From positions 682,001 through 746,000 of the forward strand of contig NZ_JAFBDU010000001.1 in the NCBI RefSeq assembly GCF_016908395.1: DNA of 64,000 nucleotides, in the 5' to 3' direction. This document shows, piece after piece, positions 46,853 through 55,959 of this stretch. Positions within the stretch are counted from its first letter, which is position 1; each line of letters opens with the position of its first letter. Below the pieces are notes generated by a model that was given only the letters and a program-made list of their open reading frames with translations, ran no database searches and was not told where the DNA came from. A program made the position numbers and the translations under genes. The DNA comes from Metabacillus crassostreae. GTDB taxonomy: Bacteria; Bacillota; Bacilli; Bacillales; Bacillaceae.

Positions 46853-46866
46853 AGATAGCGCTTACA
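46853..46866 (+). promoter_or_regulatory. Second cre-like site
   Basis: AGATAGCGCTTACA matches 12 of 14 positions of the catabolite-responsive element. It lies 350 bases before the esterase gene. Between it and the gene (46867-47215) I see no convincing coding sequence or terminator, only a long AT-rich leader. Confidence 0.4.
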
Positions 46867-47215
46867 AAAAGAAAGGGGACAGAGAGAAAATACACCAATA
46901 ATAAATGTTTATAGAAATTAAAAAATTGTGAAACCAACTTTCATTTCATAACTCCAGATTGTACATATACATCAGATTCCTGATTAGTAAATTAGTTTTT
47001 TTAGAAATTAAAAATCATGGGATATTTCCACAAGGACAGATTAAATATACATGTGAATATTGGTTTCCCAGAATTACTTTATGTATTTTTATCCTATATC
47101 ATCACACACATAAAATTAAAGAGGCGCAAGCAAAAATGGTGTAAAAGTTTAACGTTAATTCAATCAATTACAATTTTTTTCGAGCATTTAAACTTAATTC
47201 TAATGGAGGTTCCAA

Positions 47216-50200
47216 ATGAATAAGGGGAAAAGTATTTTTGCACTAATGTTAACAATTCTTTTAATATGCAGCAATTTTAATATAAAGACATTTGCTGTAA
47301 GTGAAGGGACTGAAGTAAATATGGAAGACAATGGTTCCTATAAAATCATCTTACCTAAAGGGTATGAAGCTGGAAATGGACAATCTTATCCTGTTCTTTA
47401 TTTAATGCCTGAGGATGGGAAATCAGTATACAGTGATAAAATGATTTCAATGATTCAACGTGAAATGGAAACTGATCAATCAGGAAATATGCTAATCGTT
47501 ATGCCTAATTTTGATTCTGGTGAGAATTTTCGCATCACAATGAACAATATTATTGCTGATGTTGATACTAAATACAATACAATAGCTACAATTGATCAAA
47601 GAGCCATTCTTGGTGTTGGGCTCGGTGGATATATGGCCTACATTTATGGGATGACTGATAATAACAATACGGTTCTAAACACACCAAATACGATTAAGAA
47701 TATCGGAAGCATTCGTGGTCATTTCGTTGGAACTGATCATCCAATATATGATGAATACGGTGATGTTTATGACATAATATCGCAAATCGGTAAAGATAAT
47801 ATCGAAAACTACTATACTTATTTGGATGGTCCAACAGAAGATTCATTCACATATCAACCTAAATCGACCAATGAAATAGGAGCTTTATTCATTAATTGGT
47901 TTAAAACCTTGTCATATGATATTCATGAATATACAGCACGATATGGTACTTATGATGATGCCTATTTACAAGAATCGGTAAGTCGAGTAATGAATCGGTT
48001 TAGTCAGCAGTTTTATTCAAAAATGGTAAATGGTGATATTTCGTTGTCTCCACAAGTAGCAGCAAGTTCTATTGAAGAAATCGAGGTTGGTTATAATATC
48101 GATGTTAATGCTATTTTTACAGAGATATCTCCTCATCCAGCAGATATGACAATTGAAGTTACATTAACAGATCCAGCAGATGGTTCTGTGCTTCATAAAG
48201 AAAATAAGACAATCTCTGTAGCTGGAGTAGAAACCTTTGAAGGGATTTTCAAAATTCCAAATACAGTTAATGGAACGAATTCGAATGTATCTATTACAGC
48301 TAAAATGCTTGGATTTACAATTAATGTTGGAAGTGAATCATTAGTACGTATTATGGATACAGGGTCAAAACCAGATGAACAGTTAATTGATCTTATGGGA
48401 GATTGGAAATTCAAAGCGTATAAACCTTTTTCAAATACAGGAAGTGAAGCTCTCGATCAAATTACTAATGTAACAAAGGATGTATGGTCAACTTGGGGTA
48501 CAGTTCAACCAGCACTAGGATGGTGGTCAGCTGATTTTGATGAAAGTCTTGAAAATAATTCAAATTGGACTGGCTATGCATGGTACGTACGTGAATTTAA
48601 CATAAATGCAGATTTTGCAAAAGACGACTTACTATTAGCTCTTGGTAAATTTGATGAAGCAGATGAAGTATATGTAAACGGTGTTCGTGTTGGTGCAACT
48701 GGTATCCCTGAACCTGGTGGTCATTATGATGGAAGTAATCCATGGGATGTGGACCGTTTATACAAGTTAGAATCTGATATTTTAAATTATGGTGGATCAA
48801 ATACGATTGCAGTTAGAATGGCAAACTCCAATGGTGGTGGAGGCTGGTATCAAGGTCCAGTAGGGATTTTCTCTCCAGCAGCTTATAACAAAATTGTAGG
48901 TTTACCTTCTGACTTAGCAGAATCAACAATTGCAGAAAAAATTAAAGAATTTGTAGTCGCTCAAAACACTGCACTAGAAAATAAAGATATTGACGCATAT
49001 GCAAAAACGATAGCACCAGATTATTTTCAATTTGGTTATAATAAAGCTCGACTAATCGATAAAGTGAACAAAGATCTAACTGGAGATGGAAAGGTATCTG
49101 TATCTGATTCTTCGGTAAATGTTTATAATTATAAAGATCTGTATTTGTATCAAGCACAAAGAAACATAACAAATGCTTCTGGTGAAAATAAAACAGAAAC
49201 AGTTAATGCTTATTACAAGATTGAAAATGGTAACGTGGTCATGTACGGTGATCATGAGACTTTCTATGTAGATTCTTACACGTCATCATATGCCGCAAGT
49301 GCAAAAGGTCTAGAAGGAAGTAGTACTGAAATGAATTATCGCGTGTACCTTCCAGAGGGCTACTTTGATTCAAATAAACGTTATCCTGTTACTTATTTAT
49401 TGCATCAATTTAGCTCTACAAGTAAATCTTATGAAATTGATGGCATCCAAGATATTCTTAAAAAAGGTATGGCAGATGGAGATATTCAGGATATGATTGT
49501 TGTGATTCCTGATAGTGATGGGATGAGCTGGTGGAGAGATGATTGGGAATCAATGGTCACAGAGGATTTAGTACCATTTATTAATGCAAATTACCGGACA
49601 ATTGCTGATTCAAGATACAACGGAACAGCAGGGGCTTCAATGGGTGGGCAAGGAGCATATGGTATTGGATTATCAAATCCAAATTACTTTTCTTCAATCA
49701 TTAGTTTCTTTGGTGCATTTACCTATGGTAGAGAACATAGCCCTAATTTAATAGTTGAACAAGTAAGTGATGAATATTTACAGTACTATTCACATTACTT
49801 TATATCTGGTAACCGAGATGTTTATGGTTTTGGAGCACCAGCAATTCAGTTAGACAATCAGCTACGACAAAAAAATGTAGATCATATTTTCATGATTGAA
49901 AATGGCGAACATGATAGTGTGTTTTATCTTCCACATGTTATTGAAGCATTTAGTTATGTAAGTGAGGAAATGTACACTACAGGCGGTAAAATTGCCGATT
50001 CTGCATCAGGTGAAATGGAAGCAGAAGTAAAAGATGATAAACTAAATATTTCAGCTAAACTTAGCTTAAATGAAGAATTTGATCAATGGATGAATACAAT
50101 ACCAGAATCAGCTTATACGAAAGATCAAAACCCTGATATGGTCATTCCGGTTACTTTCAAAATTGAACAAAATGGTAAAACGGTATTTACTCAGGTGGAA

Positions 50201-50701
50201 ATGTCCACAGTATCTGGTTCAACATCATTAGAATTCGATAAAGAAATTATTCTAGGTGGTTCAGTTGCTGATCAAGAAAATGTAGTTGCAGGTGATGTTG
50301 ACCCTACTAAGAATTTCACCCTTTCTGTATTTGCTTCTTTACTAGATACAAATATAGATTTAGGTACCTTTGAATATACGGCTAAAATCGTAGATGAAGT
50401 AAACCCAACACCAGATAAAGAAAATCCAACACCAGGTGATGAACCTAAAACACCTCATCAAGAAGAAAAAACAAAAGAAGATGAGGTAGTTGGTGGTAAA
50501 AACGAGGACACAAGCAAAGATAGAGCAGAAGATAAAGACAAAGAAAAAGTTGATTCTACTAATTCTGATAAAGTAGAAGGAAAAAATCTTCCGAATACTG
50601 CAACTAATTATTACAATTCCTTCTTGATAGGTTCTATAATCGTCCTATTAGGATTATGTTTAGGTGTATTAGGATGGAGAAAGAGATTGATAAAAGAGTA
50701 A
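47216..50701 (+). CDS. Sortase-anchored tandem esterase-fold protein
   Basis: A 1161-residue surface protein. A signal peptide (residues 1-28) leads to a first esterase-type alpha/beta hydrolase domain (about 40-275). In it the nucleophile elbow reads GVGLGG (133-138), with Gly135 where the catalytic Ser should be. Residues 285-380 are Ig-like, 390-555 a GH2-type sugar-binding jelly roll (GYAWYVREFNINADF), and 565-690 a SnoaL-like segment. A second esterase domain (about 703-945) has an intact GASMGG elbow with Ser808. The tail has a Lys/Glu-rich wall spanner, LPNTA (1125-1129), a hydrophobic helix and RKR, i.e. a sortase signal. It probably deacylates a polysaccharide outside the cell. GGAGG precedes the ATG. 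It sits between two direct repeats and behind cre-like sites. Confidence 0.85.
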   Translation: MNKGKSIFALMLTILLICSNFNIKTFAVSEGTEVNMEDNGSYKIILPKGYEAGNGQSYPVLYLMPEDGKSVYSDKMISMIQREMETDQSGNMLIVMPNFDSGENFRITMNNIIADVDTKYNTIATIDQRAILGVGLGGYMAYIYGMTDNNNTVLNTPNTIKNIGSIRGHFVGTDHPIYDEYGDVYDIISQIGKDNIENYYTYLDGPTEDSFTYQPKSTNEIGALFINWFKTLSYDIHEYTARYGTYDDAYLQESVSRVMNRFSQQFYSKMVNGDISLSPQVAASSIEEIEVGYNIDVNAIFTEISPHPADMTIEVTLTDPADGSVLHKENKTISVAGVETFEGIFKIPNTVNGTNSNVSITAKMLGFTINVGSESLVRIMDTGSKPDEQLIDLMGDWKFKAYKPFSNTGSEALDQITNVTKDVWSTWGTVQPALGWWSADFDESLENNSNWTGYAWYVREFNINADFAKDDLLLALGKFDEADEVYVNGVRVGATGIPEPGGHYDGSNPWDVDRLYKLESDILNYGGSNTIAVRMANSNGGGGWYQGPVGIFSPAAYNKIVGLPSDLAESTIAEKIKEFVVAQNTALENKDIDAYAKTIAPDYFQFGYNKARLIDKVNKDLTGDGKVSVSDSSVNVYNYKDLYLYQAQRNITNASGENKTETVNAYYKIENGNVVMYGDHETFYVDSYTSSYAASAKGLEGSSTEMNYRVYLPEGYFDSNKRYPVTYLLHQFSSTSKSYEIDGIQDILKKGMADGDIQDMIVVIPDSDGMSWWRDDWESMVTEDLVPFINANYRTIADSRYNGTAGASMGGQGAYGIGLSNPNYFSSIISFFGAFTYGREHSPNLIVEQVSDEYLQYYSHYFISGNRDVYGFGAPAIQLDNQLRQKNVDHIFMIENGEHDSVFYLPHVIEAFSYVSEEMYTTGGKIADSASGEMEAEVKDDKLNISAKLSLNEEFDQWMNTIPESAYTKDQNPDMVIPVTFKIEQNGKTVFTQVEMSTVSGSTSLEFDKEIILGGSVADQENVVAGDVDPTKNFTLSVFASLLDTNIDLGTFEYTAKIVDEVNPTPDKENPTPGDEPKTPHQEEKTKEDEVVGGKNEDTSKDRAEDKDKEKVDSTNSDKVEGKNLPNTATNYYNSFLIGSIIVLLGLCLGVLGWRKRLIKE

Positions 50702-50718
50702 ATTTATTTCTGTGTTTA

Positions 50719-50764
50719 ATAGTTGATTTGTTTTCTAATAGAAAGCAAATCAACTATTTTTTCT
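50719..50764 (+). terminator. Terminator of the esterase gene
   Basis: ATAGTTGATTTG (50719-50730) and CAAATCAACTAT (50746-50757) are perfect arms followed by a T-rich tract, 18 bases after the stop codon. Confidence 0.93.
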
Positions 50765-50779
50765 TTGAATACAACAAAA

Positions 50780-51130
50780 AACAGCTTCTGTACATATACA
50801 AAAGCTGTTGCATATTATCATTTTTCAACTTACATATAATCATAAACAGAATCTTCAAAATAAAGCCAGTGATAATATTCAATCTGCGGATCAGTCATTT
50901 CAGACATTTCTTTTTCATTGAATTTTTGTTTTGCTAATAGTTCCTTCACTTTTGAATCTCTGGCTACTTTACTCATTTTAAATCCTCCTAATGTATGGGA
51001 AGTAACAAAGCTGTTACATTTCGTGTAAACGATTTCTTTGATTTGTTAACTTTATTATATATCTCAAAATGAGATTAAACCAATATCAATATCAGATGAT
51101 TTTTCGGAAAATGATATAGAATTGTTATTT
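50780..51130 (-). repeat. Direct repeat copy 2: hairpin plus 48-aa ORF cassette
   Basis: Matches 46290-46638 over its full length, with a hairpin AACAGCTTCTGTA/TACAAAAGCTGTT (50780-50792, 50797-50809, one mismatch), a minus-strand 48-codon gene and upstream ATCTCAAAATGAGATT. The regulatory palindrome is degenerate here. Confidence 0.85.
50830..50976 (-). CDS. 48-residue protein, copy 2
   Basis: Encodes MSKVARDSKVKELLAKQKFN and an otherwise nearly identical sequence to copy 1 (changes L4V, L8S, L40F). AGGAGG lies seven bases before the ATG. It is convergent with the esterase gene. Function unknown. Because both copies keep reading frame, start and ribosome binding site, both are probably expressed. 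Confidence 0.75.
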   Translation of the reverse strand: MSKVARDSKVKELLAKQKFNEKEMSEMTDPQIEYYHWLYFEDSVYDYM

Positions 51131-51209
51131 GTTTTTTTACATAGGAGGATTTACTAAATATGTCAGTGAGAATAGTGTTTAGAAGGTGTTAATCGGCATA
51201 GGGGTACTG

Positions 51210-51773
51210 TTACTTCACCCCTAATAATCCATTCTTGATCATGCTATTTATCATCTCCGCCATTTCTCTTGGAGCTTTGTCCATTCCATTGTTTAACCAG
51301 CTTTTTGTCACATAGATACTTCCACTGATGACAAAAATGCTCAAATACTCTGATAGGTCTTCATCAATGGGACTTTCTGCTTGCCAGTTATTCATAAAGA
51401 AATGTTGAGCGACGACCATCACCTTCTTTTGAAAGGTTGTGTCAACTTTTTCACTAAGAAGTGTTTTACAGATTTCAGCTTTGGAAGCAAAATATTCTAA
51501 TAATCTTTCAATCATCTGTAAATCATCATCTTCGTAATTGTATTGACTCAAATATCCTTTCATATCTTCAATAAGCTCTTCTTCAATTTTGTCGAGAAGG
51601 TCATATTGATCATGATAATGTGTATAAAATGTCGAGCGATTAATGTCAGCTTTACCACAAATCTCCTTAACTGTAATGGAAGAAATCTGCTTTTCCTTCA
51701 ATAAATGGATAAGACTATCCTTTAACACCATTCGTGTATATTTTTTTCTTCGATCTAATTTAGAAGTACTCAT
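51210..51773 (-). CDS. TetR-family transcriptional regulator
   Basis: A 187-residue TetR-type repressor. The helix-turn-helix spans ISSITVKEICGKADINRSTF followed by YTHYHDQYDLLDKI, the standard TetR recognition region. The C-terminal helices form the ligand/dimer domain. AAGGAG precedes the ATG. It is divergent from an MMPL exporter and its YhgE-like partner, which it most likely represses. A candidate operator, ACACCGTGT, lies inside the spacer of the exporter promoter. Confidence 0.9.
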   Translation of the reverse strand: MSTSKLDRRKKYTRMVLKDSLIHLLKEKQISSITVKEICGKADINRSTFYTHYHDQYDLLDKIEEELIEDMKGYLSQYNYEDDDLQMIERLLEYFASKAEICKTLLSEKVDTTFQKKVMVVAQHFFMNNWQAESPIDEDLSEYLSIFVISGSIYVTKSWLNNGMDKAPREMAEMINSMIKNGLLGVK

Positions 51774-51855
51774 ATAAAACTCCTTTAAATTTATGAATTA
51801 TCCGACATAATTAATAAATGTGTTGGAAAAGTCACAGATAAAGAATAACTGTTTG

Positions 51856-51884
51856 TTGAATAGACAACACCGTGTCCATATAAT
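51856..51884 (+). promoter_or_regulatory. Promoter of the MMPL operon with embedded TetR-type operator
   Basis: TTGAAT (51856-51861) and TATAAT (51879-51884) with a 17-base spacer. The spacer contains ACAC-C-GTGT (51867-51875). Binding of the divergent TetR regulator here would block the exporter genes. Confidence 0.6.
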
Positions 51885-51927
51885 AATAGAGTGTATACGA
51901 AAAAGTAGCAAGAGAGGGTGAATAGCA

Positions 51928-53985
51928 ATTAACATAGCAGCACGAATTATTAAACATAAAAAAGCCGTTGCGATTACATTTATGGTTCTGACAGTACTCT
52001 GTGCCATAGCAACCTTAAAAGTATCAGTGAACTACGATATGACAGACTACTTACCAGATGATGCAGGTTCTACCGTATCAATGGATATCATGCAAGAAGA
52101 ATTTGAGGGAAGTGTTCCTACAAACCGAATTATGATTGAAGATGTGACAATTCAGGAAGCACTTGAATTTAAAAATAAACTGGAGAAAATAGACGGTGTT
52201 TCAAATGTAACATGGTTAGATGATGCAATTGATCTCAAATCACCGCTTGAAATGGCTGATCAAGGTGTTGTTGAAACGTATTATAAAGATAATAAAGCAT
52301 TATTTTCATTTAGCATTCGTGAGGGTGAGGAAGTTGTCATAACAGATAACATCTATGAGCTCATTGGAGAAGATAATGCAATGTCTGGAGAATCACTTAA
52401 TACGGCAACACAACAAAAAATGGCTGGAACTGAATCAATGTTCGCAGCTGCCTTATTAGTGCCGATTATCATATTGATTTTAGTTTTATCAACTAAATCT
52501 TGGATAGAACCATTATTTTTCTTAACAGCAATTGGAGTTTCCGTGTTAATTAATATGGGCACAAATATTTTTCTTGGTGAAGTCTCATTTGTAACTCAAT
52601 CTGTTGCACCAATCCTACAGCTAGCTGTATCACTAGATTACGCCATTTTCCTTCTTCATAGTTTTGCAGATTATCGAAAAAAAGTAGAAGATCCTCATCA
52701 TGCGATGGAGCTTGCTATGAAAAAATCTTTTTCTGCGATTACAGCTAGTGCCTCAACAACTTTCTTTGGTTTTATTGCATTAACATTTATGAATTTTGAA
52801 ATCGGGGCAGATTTAGGAATTAATTTAGTTAAAGGAATTTTATTAAGCTTTATTAGTGTTATGATCTTTTTACCTGCATTAACACTTTTGTTTTATAAAT
52901 GGATTGATAAAACAGAACATAAACCTTTGCTACCGAGCATCAAGAACAAAGGAAATGCTGTTGTGAAAATGAAAATTCCAAGTATATTACTCGTACTGCT
53001 TGTGATTGTTCCTGCATTCTTAGCACAAAGTCAGACGAATTTCATCTATGGAATCGGAGATCAACCAGAAAACACAAGAGCTGGTAGTGATATCGTGAAA
53101 ATTAAAGAACATTTCGGTGAAAGCACTCCAATTGTTTTACTTGTTCCAAAAGGGGATGTCGCAAAAGAAGAGGAATTAGTGCAAGATTTAGAAAAAATCG
53201 AACATGTATCTAGTGTTCTAGCTTTTGTTAACACGGTTAGTGCAGCAATTCCACCTGAATATTTAGATTCTTCTATTACAGATCAATTTTATTCAGAAAA
53301 TTATGCACGAATCATCCTCCAAACTGAAACAAAAAATGAGGGAGAAGAAGCCTTTCATTTAATTGAGCGAGTTCAAGATAAAGCAAAATCCTATTATGAT
53401 CAAGACGTATTAATGGTAGGTGAAAGTGTAACGTTATACGATATTAAAAATATTGTTCAAAAAGATAATCAATTAGTTAATCTTTTAACAATTTTAACTG
53501 TCGCTTTTGTTTTATTAGTAACCTTTAAATCAATTTCGATTCCTTTTATTTTATTGCTTACTATTCAGACAGCCGTCTGGATCAATTTATCTGTTCCTTA
53601 TTTTACAGACTCTCCATTAGTATATGTAGGATATTTGTTGATCAGCATTATTCAACTAGCGGCAACGGTTGATTATGCGATCCTACTGACAGATGCATAT
53701 AAGGAATATCGACAGGAAATGCCTGCAATAGCAGCTATCAAAAGAACATTAGATGAGAAAATATTTGCTATAGGAATCTCAGCTTCCATATTATCAAGTG
53801 TTGGATTTATATTATGGATTACCTCCTCAAACCCAATTGTTACATCAATCGGTTTATTACTTGGAAGAGGAGCGTTACTAGCATTTATTATGGTTGTGTT
53901 TTTTCTACCAGCATGCTTATTGGTCTTTGATAAATTGATTACAAAAACAACATGGAAAGCAAACTTTTTTAAGGAGGACCGATAA
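51928..53985 (+). CDS. MMPL/RND-superfamily exporter, putative ATT start
   Basis: A 685-residue RND-type MMPL transporter with two halves, each an extracytoplasmic domain followed by a bundle of helices. Motifs include VNYDMTDYLPDD after helix 1, LQLAVSLDYAIFLLHSFADY and LAATVDYAILLTDAYKEYR, the proton-relay helices of MMPL proteins. The first ATG (51982) would delete half of helix 1. The frame is open upstream to 51922, and ATT at 51928 gives NIAARIIKHKKAVAITFMVL, the normal family N-terminus, with AGAGAGGG nine bases upstream. No ATG, GTG or TTG is in frame there. So an ATT start (or an ATG lost by mutation) is inferred. It is coupled to the next gene by TAATG. Confidence 0.8.
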   Translation: MNIAARIIKHKKAVAITFMVLTVLCAIATLKVSVNYDMTDYLPDDAGSTVSMDIMQEEFEGSVPTNRIMIEDVTIQEALEFKNKLEKIDGVSNVTWLDDAIDLKSPLEMADQGVVETYYKDNKALFSFSIREGEEVVITDNIYELIGEDNAMSGESLNTATQQKMAGTESMFAAALLVPIIILILVLSTKSWIEPLFFLTAIGVSVLINMGTNIFLGEVSFVTQSVAPILQLAVSLDYAIFLLHSFADYRKKVEDPHHAMELAMKKSFSAITASASTTFFGFIALTFMNFEIGADLGINLVKGILLSFISVMIFLPALTLLFYKWIDKTEHKPLLPSIKNKGNAVVKMKIPSILLVLLVIVPAFLAQSQTNFIYGIGDQPENTRAGSDIVKIKEHFGESTPIVLLVPKGDVAKEEELVQDLEKIEHVSSVLAFVNTVSAAIPPEYLDSSITDQFYSENYARIILQTETKNEGEEAFHLIERVQDKAKSYYDQDVLMVGESVTLYDIKNIVQKDNQLVNLLTILTVAFVLLVTFKSISIPFILLLTIQTAVWINLSVPYFTDSPLVYVGYLLISIIQLAATVDYAILLTDAYKEYRQEMPAIAAIKRTLDEKIFAIGISASILSSVGFILWITSSNPIVTSIGLLLGRGALLAFIMVVFFLPACLLVFDKLITKTTWKANFFKEDR

Positions 53986-55802
53986 TGAAAAAATTCCTAA
54001 TATTATTCGTAATAAGTATAATAATGATGCCGTCTTTTCTTGTAACAGCTGAATCAGATATCAAAACAGCTGAAGAAGTTTCTAATGAAAAAGGAGAATT
54101 TTCTTCAAAAGACGAGGTTGTTTATGCAAACTTAAGTGCAACCGGTGAAAAACAAGAAATTTATGTTGTAAACATATTAGATATAGAAAAAGCTGGAAAT
54201 ATCGTAGATTATGGACCGTATTCAAGTCTGAAAAATTTAACAAATTTATCTTTATTAAATAAAGATAATAATTCTGTGGAGTTCTCAGCTCCAGAAGGGA
54301 AATTTTATTATCAAGGTAATATGAATGAAAAAAATCCATTACCATGGGATATCTCCATTTCATATTTAATGAATGGAAAAGAAATAACACCAAAAGAGAT
54401 TCTTGGCAAAGAGGGACATGTTCAAATTAAGATTGCTACTTCTGCCAATGATAGAGTAGATCCAATCTTTTTTGAAAACTATTTATTACAAATTTCTCTT
54501 TCACTAAACACTGACCAATACAGTAACATTAAAGCTCCTGACGGTATGCTAGCAAATGCAGGGAAAAACAAGCAAGTAACATTTACAGTGATGCCTGAAA
54601 AGGAAGTGGAATTAGTACTTGAAGCAGACGTTATTAATTTTGAGCTAGAAGCCATTGACATATCTGCTATTCCTTCTTCCATGTCAATAGATGCACCAGA
54701 TATTGATAATATGACAGGTGATATGCAAACTCTTACAGATGCGATAAAAGAAGTGAATGATGGTGTTGCAAAATTAGAAACTGGAGTTTCAGAATTAAAT
54801 AATGGTGTAAACACTCTACAAAGTGGGTCAAAGGAATATAAAAAGGGCATAAATGCACTCAATGATTCTTCCTCTGAGTTGATTAGCGGTTCGAAAAACA
54901 TTCAGCAAGCACTCGAAGCATTGAATGGTTCATTAGTAAATAATTCAGAGCAAATTGATCTAGCTGATTTCAAAAAACTAGAAGATGGACTTAAGCAAAT
55001 GTCAGCTGGTTTAAAAGAAACGTCAAAGAGCTTAATGACGTTAAAAGAAAATTACGAAAAAGCTTTTTCTTCACTCGACAAAGCCATAAATTCAATTCCT
55101 GGGTACGTCATTACGGAAGAACAAACTCAAAACTTATATAAAAGTGGAGCAGATCAGAAAGTACTTGATCAATTACTAGAAACCTATTCAGCTGCAATAA
55201 CTGCAAAAGAAACTTACGCAGCCTCAAAAAAAGCATTTACTTCTGTAAATGTTACACTTCCGCAAGTTAGCGGAACTCTTACAGCAATGGCTAGTAATTT
55301 AGACACGTTGACAAAAGAGCTTTCAGCATCTCTTGAACAAATGAACATAGATGATTCACTCGCTAAATTACAGGAAGGTATAAATGGATTAGCTTCCAAT
55401 TATAAGAACTTTCATAAAGGATTAGTGAATTATACAGAAGGGGCAAGTCAATTAACTAGCTCGTATAATAGTCTGCATAATGGAATCAGCGAATTATCTC
55501 AAGGCACAAGTGACTTAGAAAACGGTGTTAGTCAACTACACGACGGAACCACAGAACTCTATGAATCTACAAGTGACTTACCAGCTACAATGAATAAAGA
55601 AGTGGATAAAATGATGTCAGAGTTCGATAAATCTGACTTCAATGCTGTATCCTTTACATCACCTAAAAATGAAAAAATTAACTCAGTTCAATTTGTCTTC
55701 AAAACAGAAAGCATCAAGCAAGATGAAGAAGAAACCAAAGTTACTGAAAAACCTGAAGAAGAAAAAGGATTCTGGACTCGCTTTATGGAATTGTTTTCGT
55801 AA
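53985..55802 (+). CDS. Secreted YhgE-like coiled-coil partner of the MMPL exporter
   Basis: A 605-residue protein with a signal peptide (MKKFLILFVISIIMMPSFLV). After a beta-rich region (about 40-220) it has long heptad coiled coils with the LxxGxxxLxxG repeats of YhgE/Pip proteins (GVSELNNGVNTLQSGSKEYK; later GISELSQGTSDLENGVSQL). Unlike YhgE it lacks C-terminal membrane helices; the end is EKGFWTRFMELFS. Its ATG overlaps the MMPL stop (TAATG) behind AAGGAGG, so the two are translated together. It probably acts outside the membrane as an adaptor of the exporter. The substrate, perhaps a lipid or polymer, is inferred only from MMPL biology. Confidence 0.82.
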   Translation: MKKFLILFVISIIMMPSFLVTAESDIKTAEEVSNEKGEFSSKDEVVYANLSATGEKQEIYVVNILDIEKAGNIVDYGPYSSLKNLTNLSLLNKDNNSVEFSAPEGKFYYQGNMNEKNPLPWDISISYLMNGKEITPKEILGKEGHVQIKIATSANDRVDPIFFENYLLQISLSLNTDQYSNIKAPDGMLANAGKNKQVTFTVMPEKEVELVLEADVINFELEAIDISAIPSSMSIDAPDIDNMTGDMQTLTDAIKEVNDGVAKLETGVSELNNGVNTLQSGSKEYKKGINALNDSSSELISGSKNIQQALEALNGSLVNNSEQIDLADFKKLEDGLKQMSAGLKETSKSLMTLKENYEKAFSSLDKAINSIPGYVITEEQTQNLYKSGADQKVLDQLLETYSAAITAKETYAASKKAFTSVNVTLPQVSGTLTAMASNLDTLTKELSASLEQMNIDDSLAKLQEGINGLASNYKNFHKGLVNYTEGASQLTSSYNSLHNGISELSQGTSDLENGVSQLHDGTTELYESTSDLPATMNKEVDKMMSEFDKSDFNAVSFTSPKNEKINSVQFVFKTESIKQDEEETKVTEKPEEEKGFWTRFMELFS

Positions 55803-55812
55803 ATAATATGGA

Positions 55813-55853
55813 AAAAAAGGTACTATCCACACGGGTAGTGCCTTTTTTGATGT
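55813..55853 (+). terminator. Terminator of the MMPL operon
   Basis: AAAAAAGGTACTATCC (55813-55828) pairs with GGGTAGTGCCTTTTTT (55833-55848), with two G-U pairs and a T-run. Confidence 0.9.
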
Positions 55854-55959
55854 AATTGTACATAAATTTGAAGTGTTTATGTATGAAGAATTCATTTTGT
55901 ACCCCACTGGAAGAACTTTTTGTTACAAAAAAAACCAATTTACAGGTCAAAAGTAAAGT

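Noticed and set aside
46959-47223. Two overlapping ORFs of 61 and 68 codons before the esterase gene
   Set aside because: No ribosome binding site, and they lie in the long leader of the esterase gene; the real start has GGAGG at 47205-47209.
50656-50937. 93-codon plus-strand ORF
   Set aside because: Overlaps the esterase end, the terminator and the antisense of the 48-aa gene copy 2.
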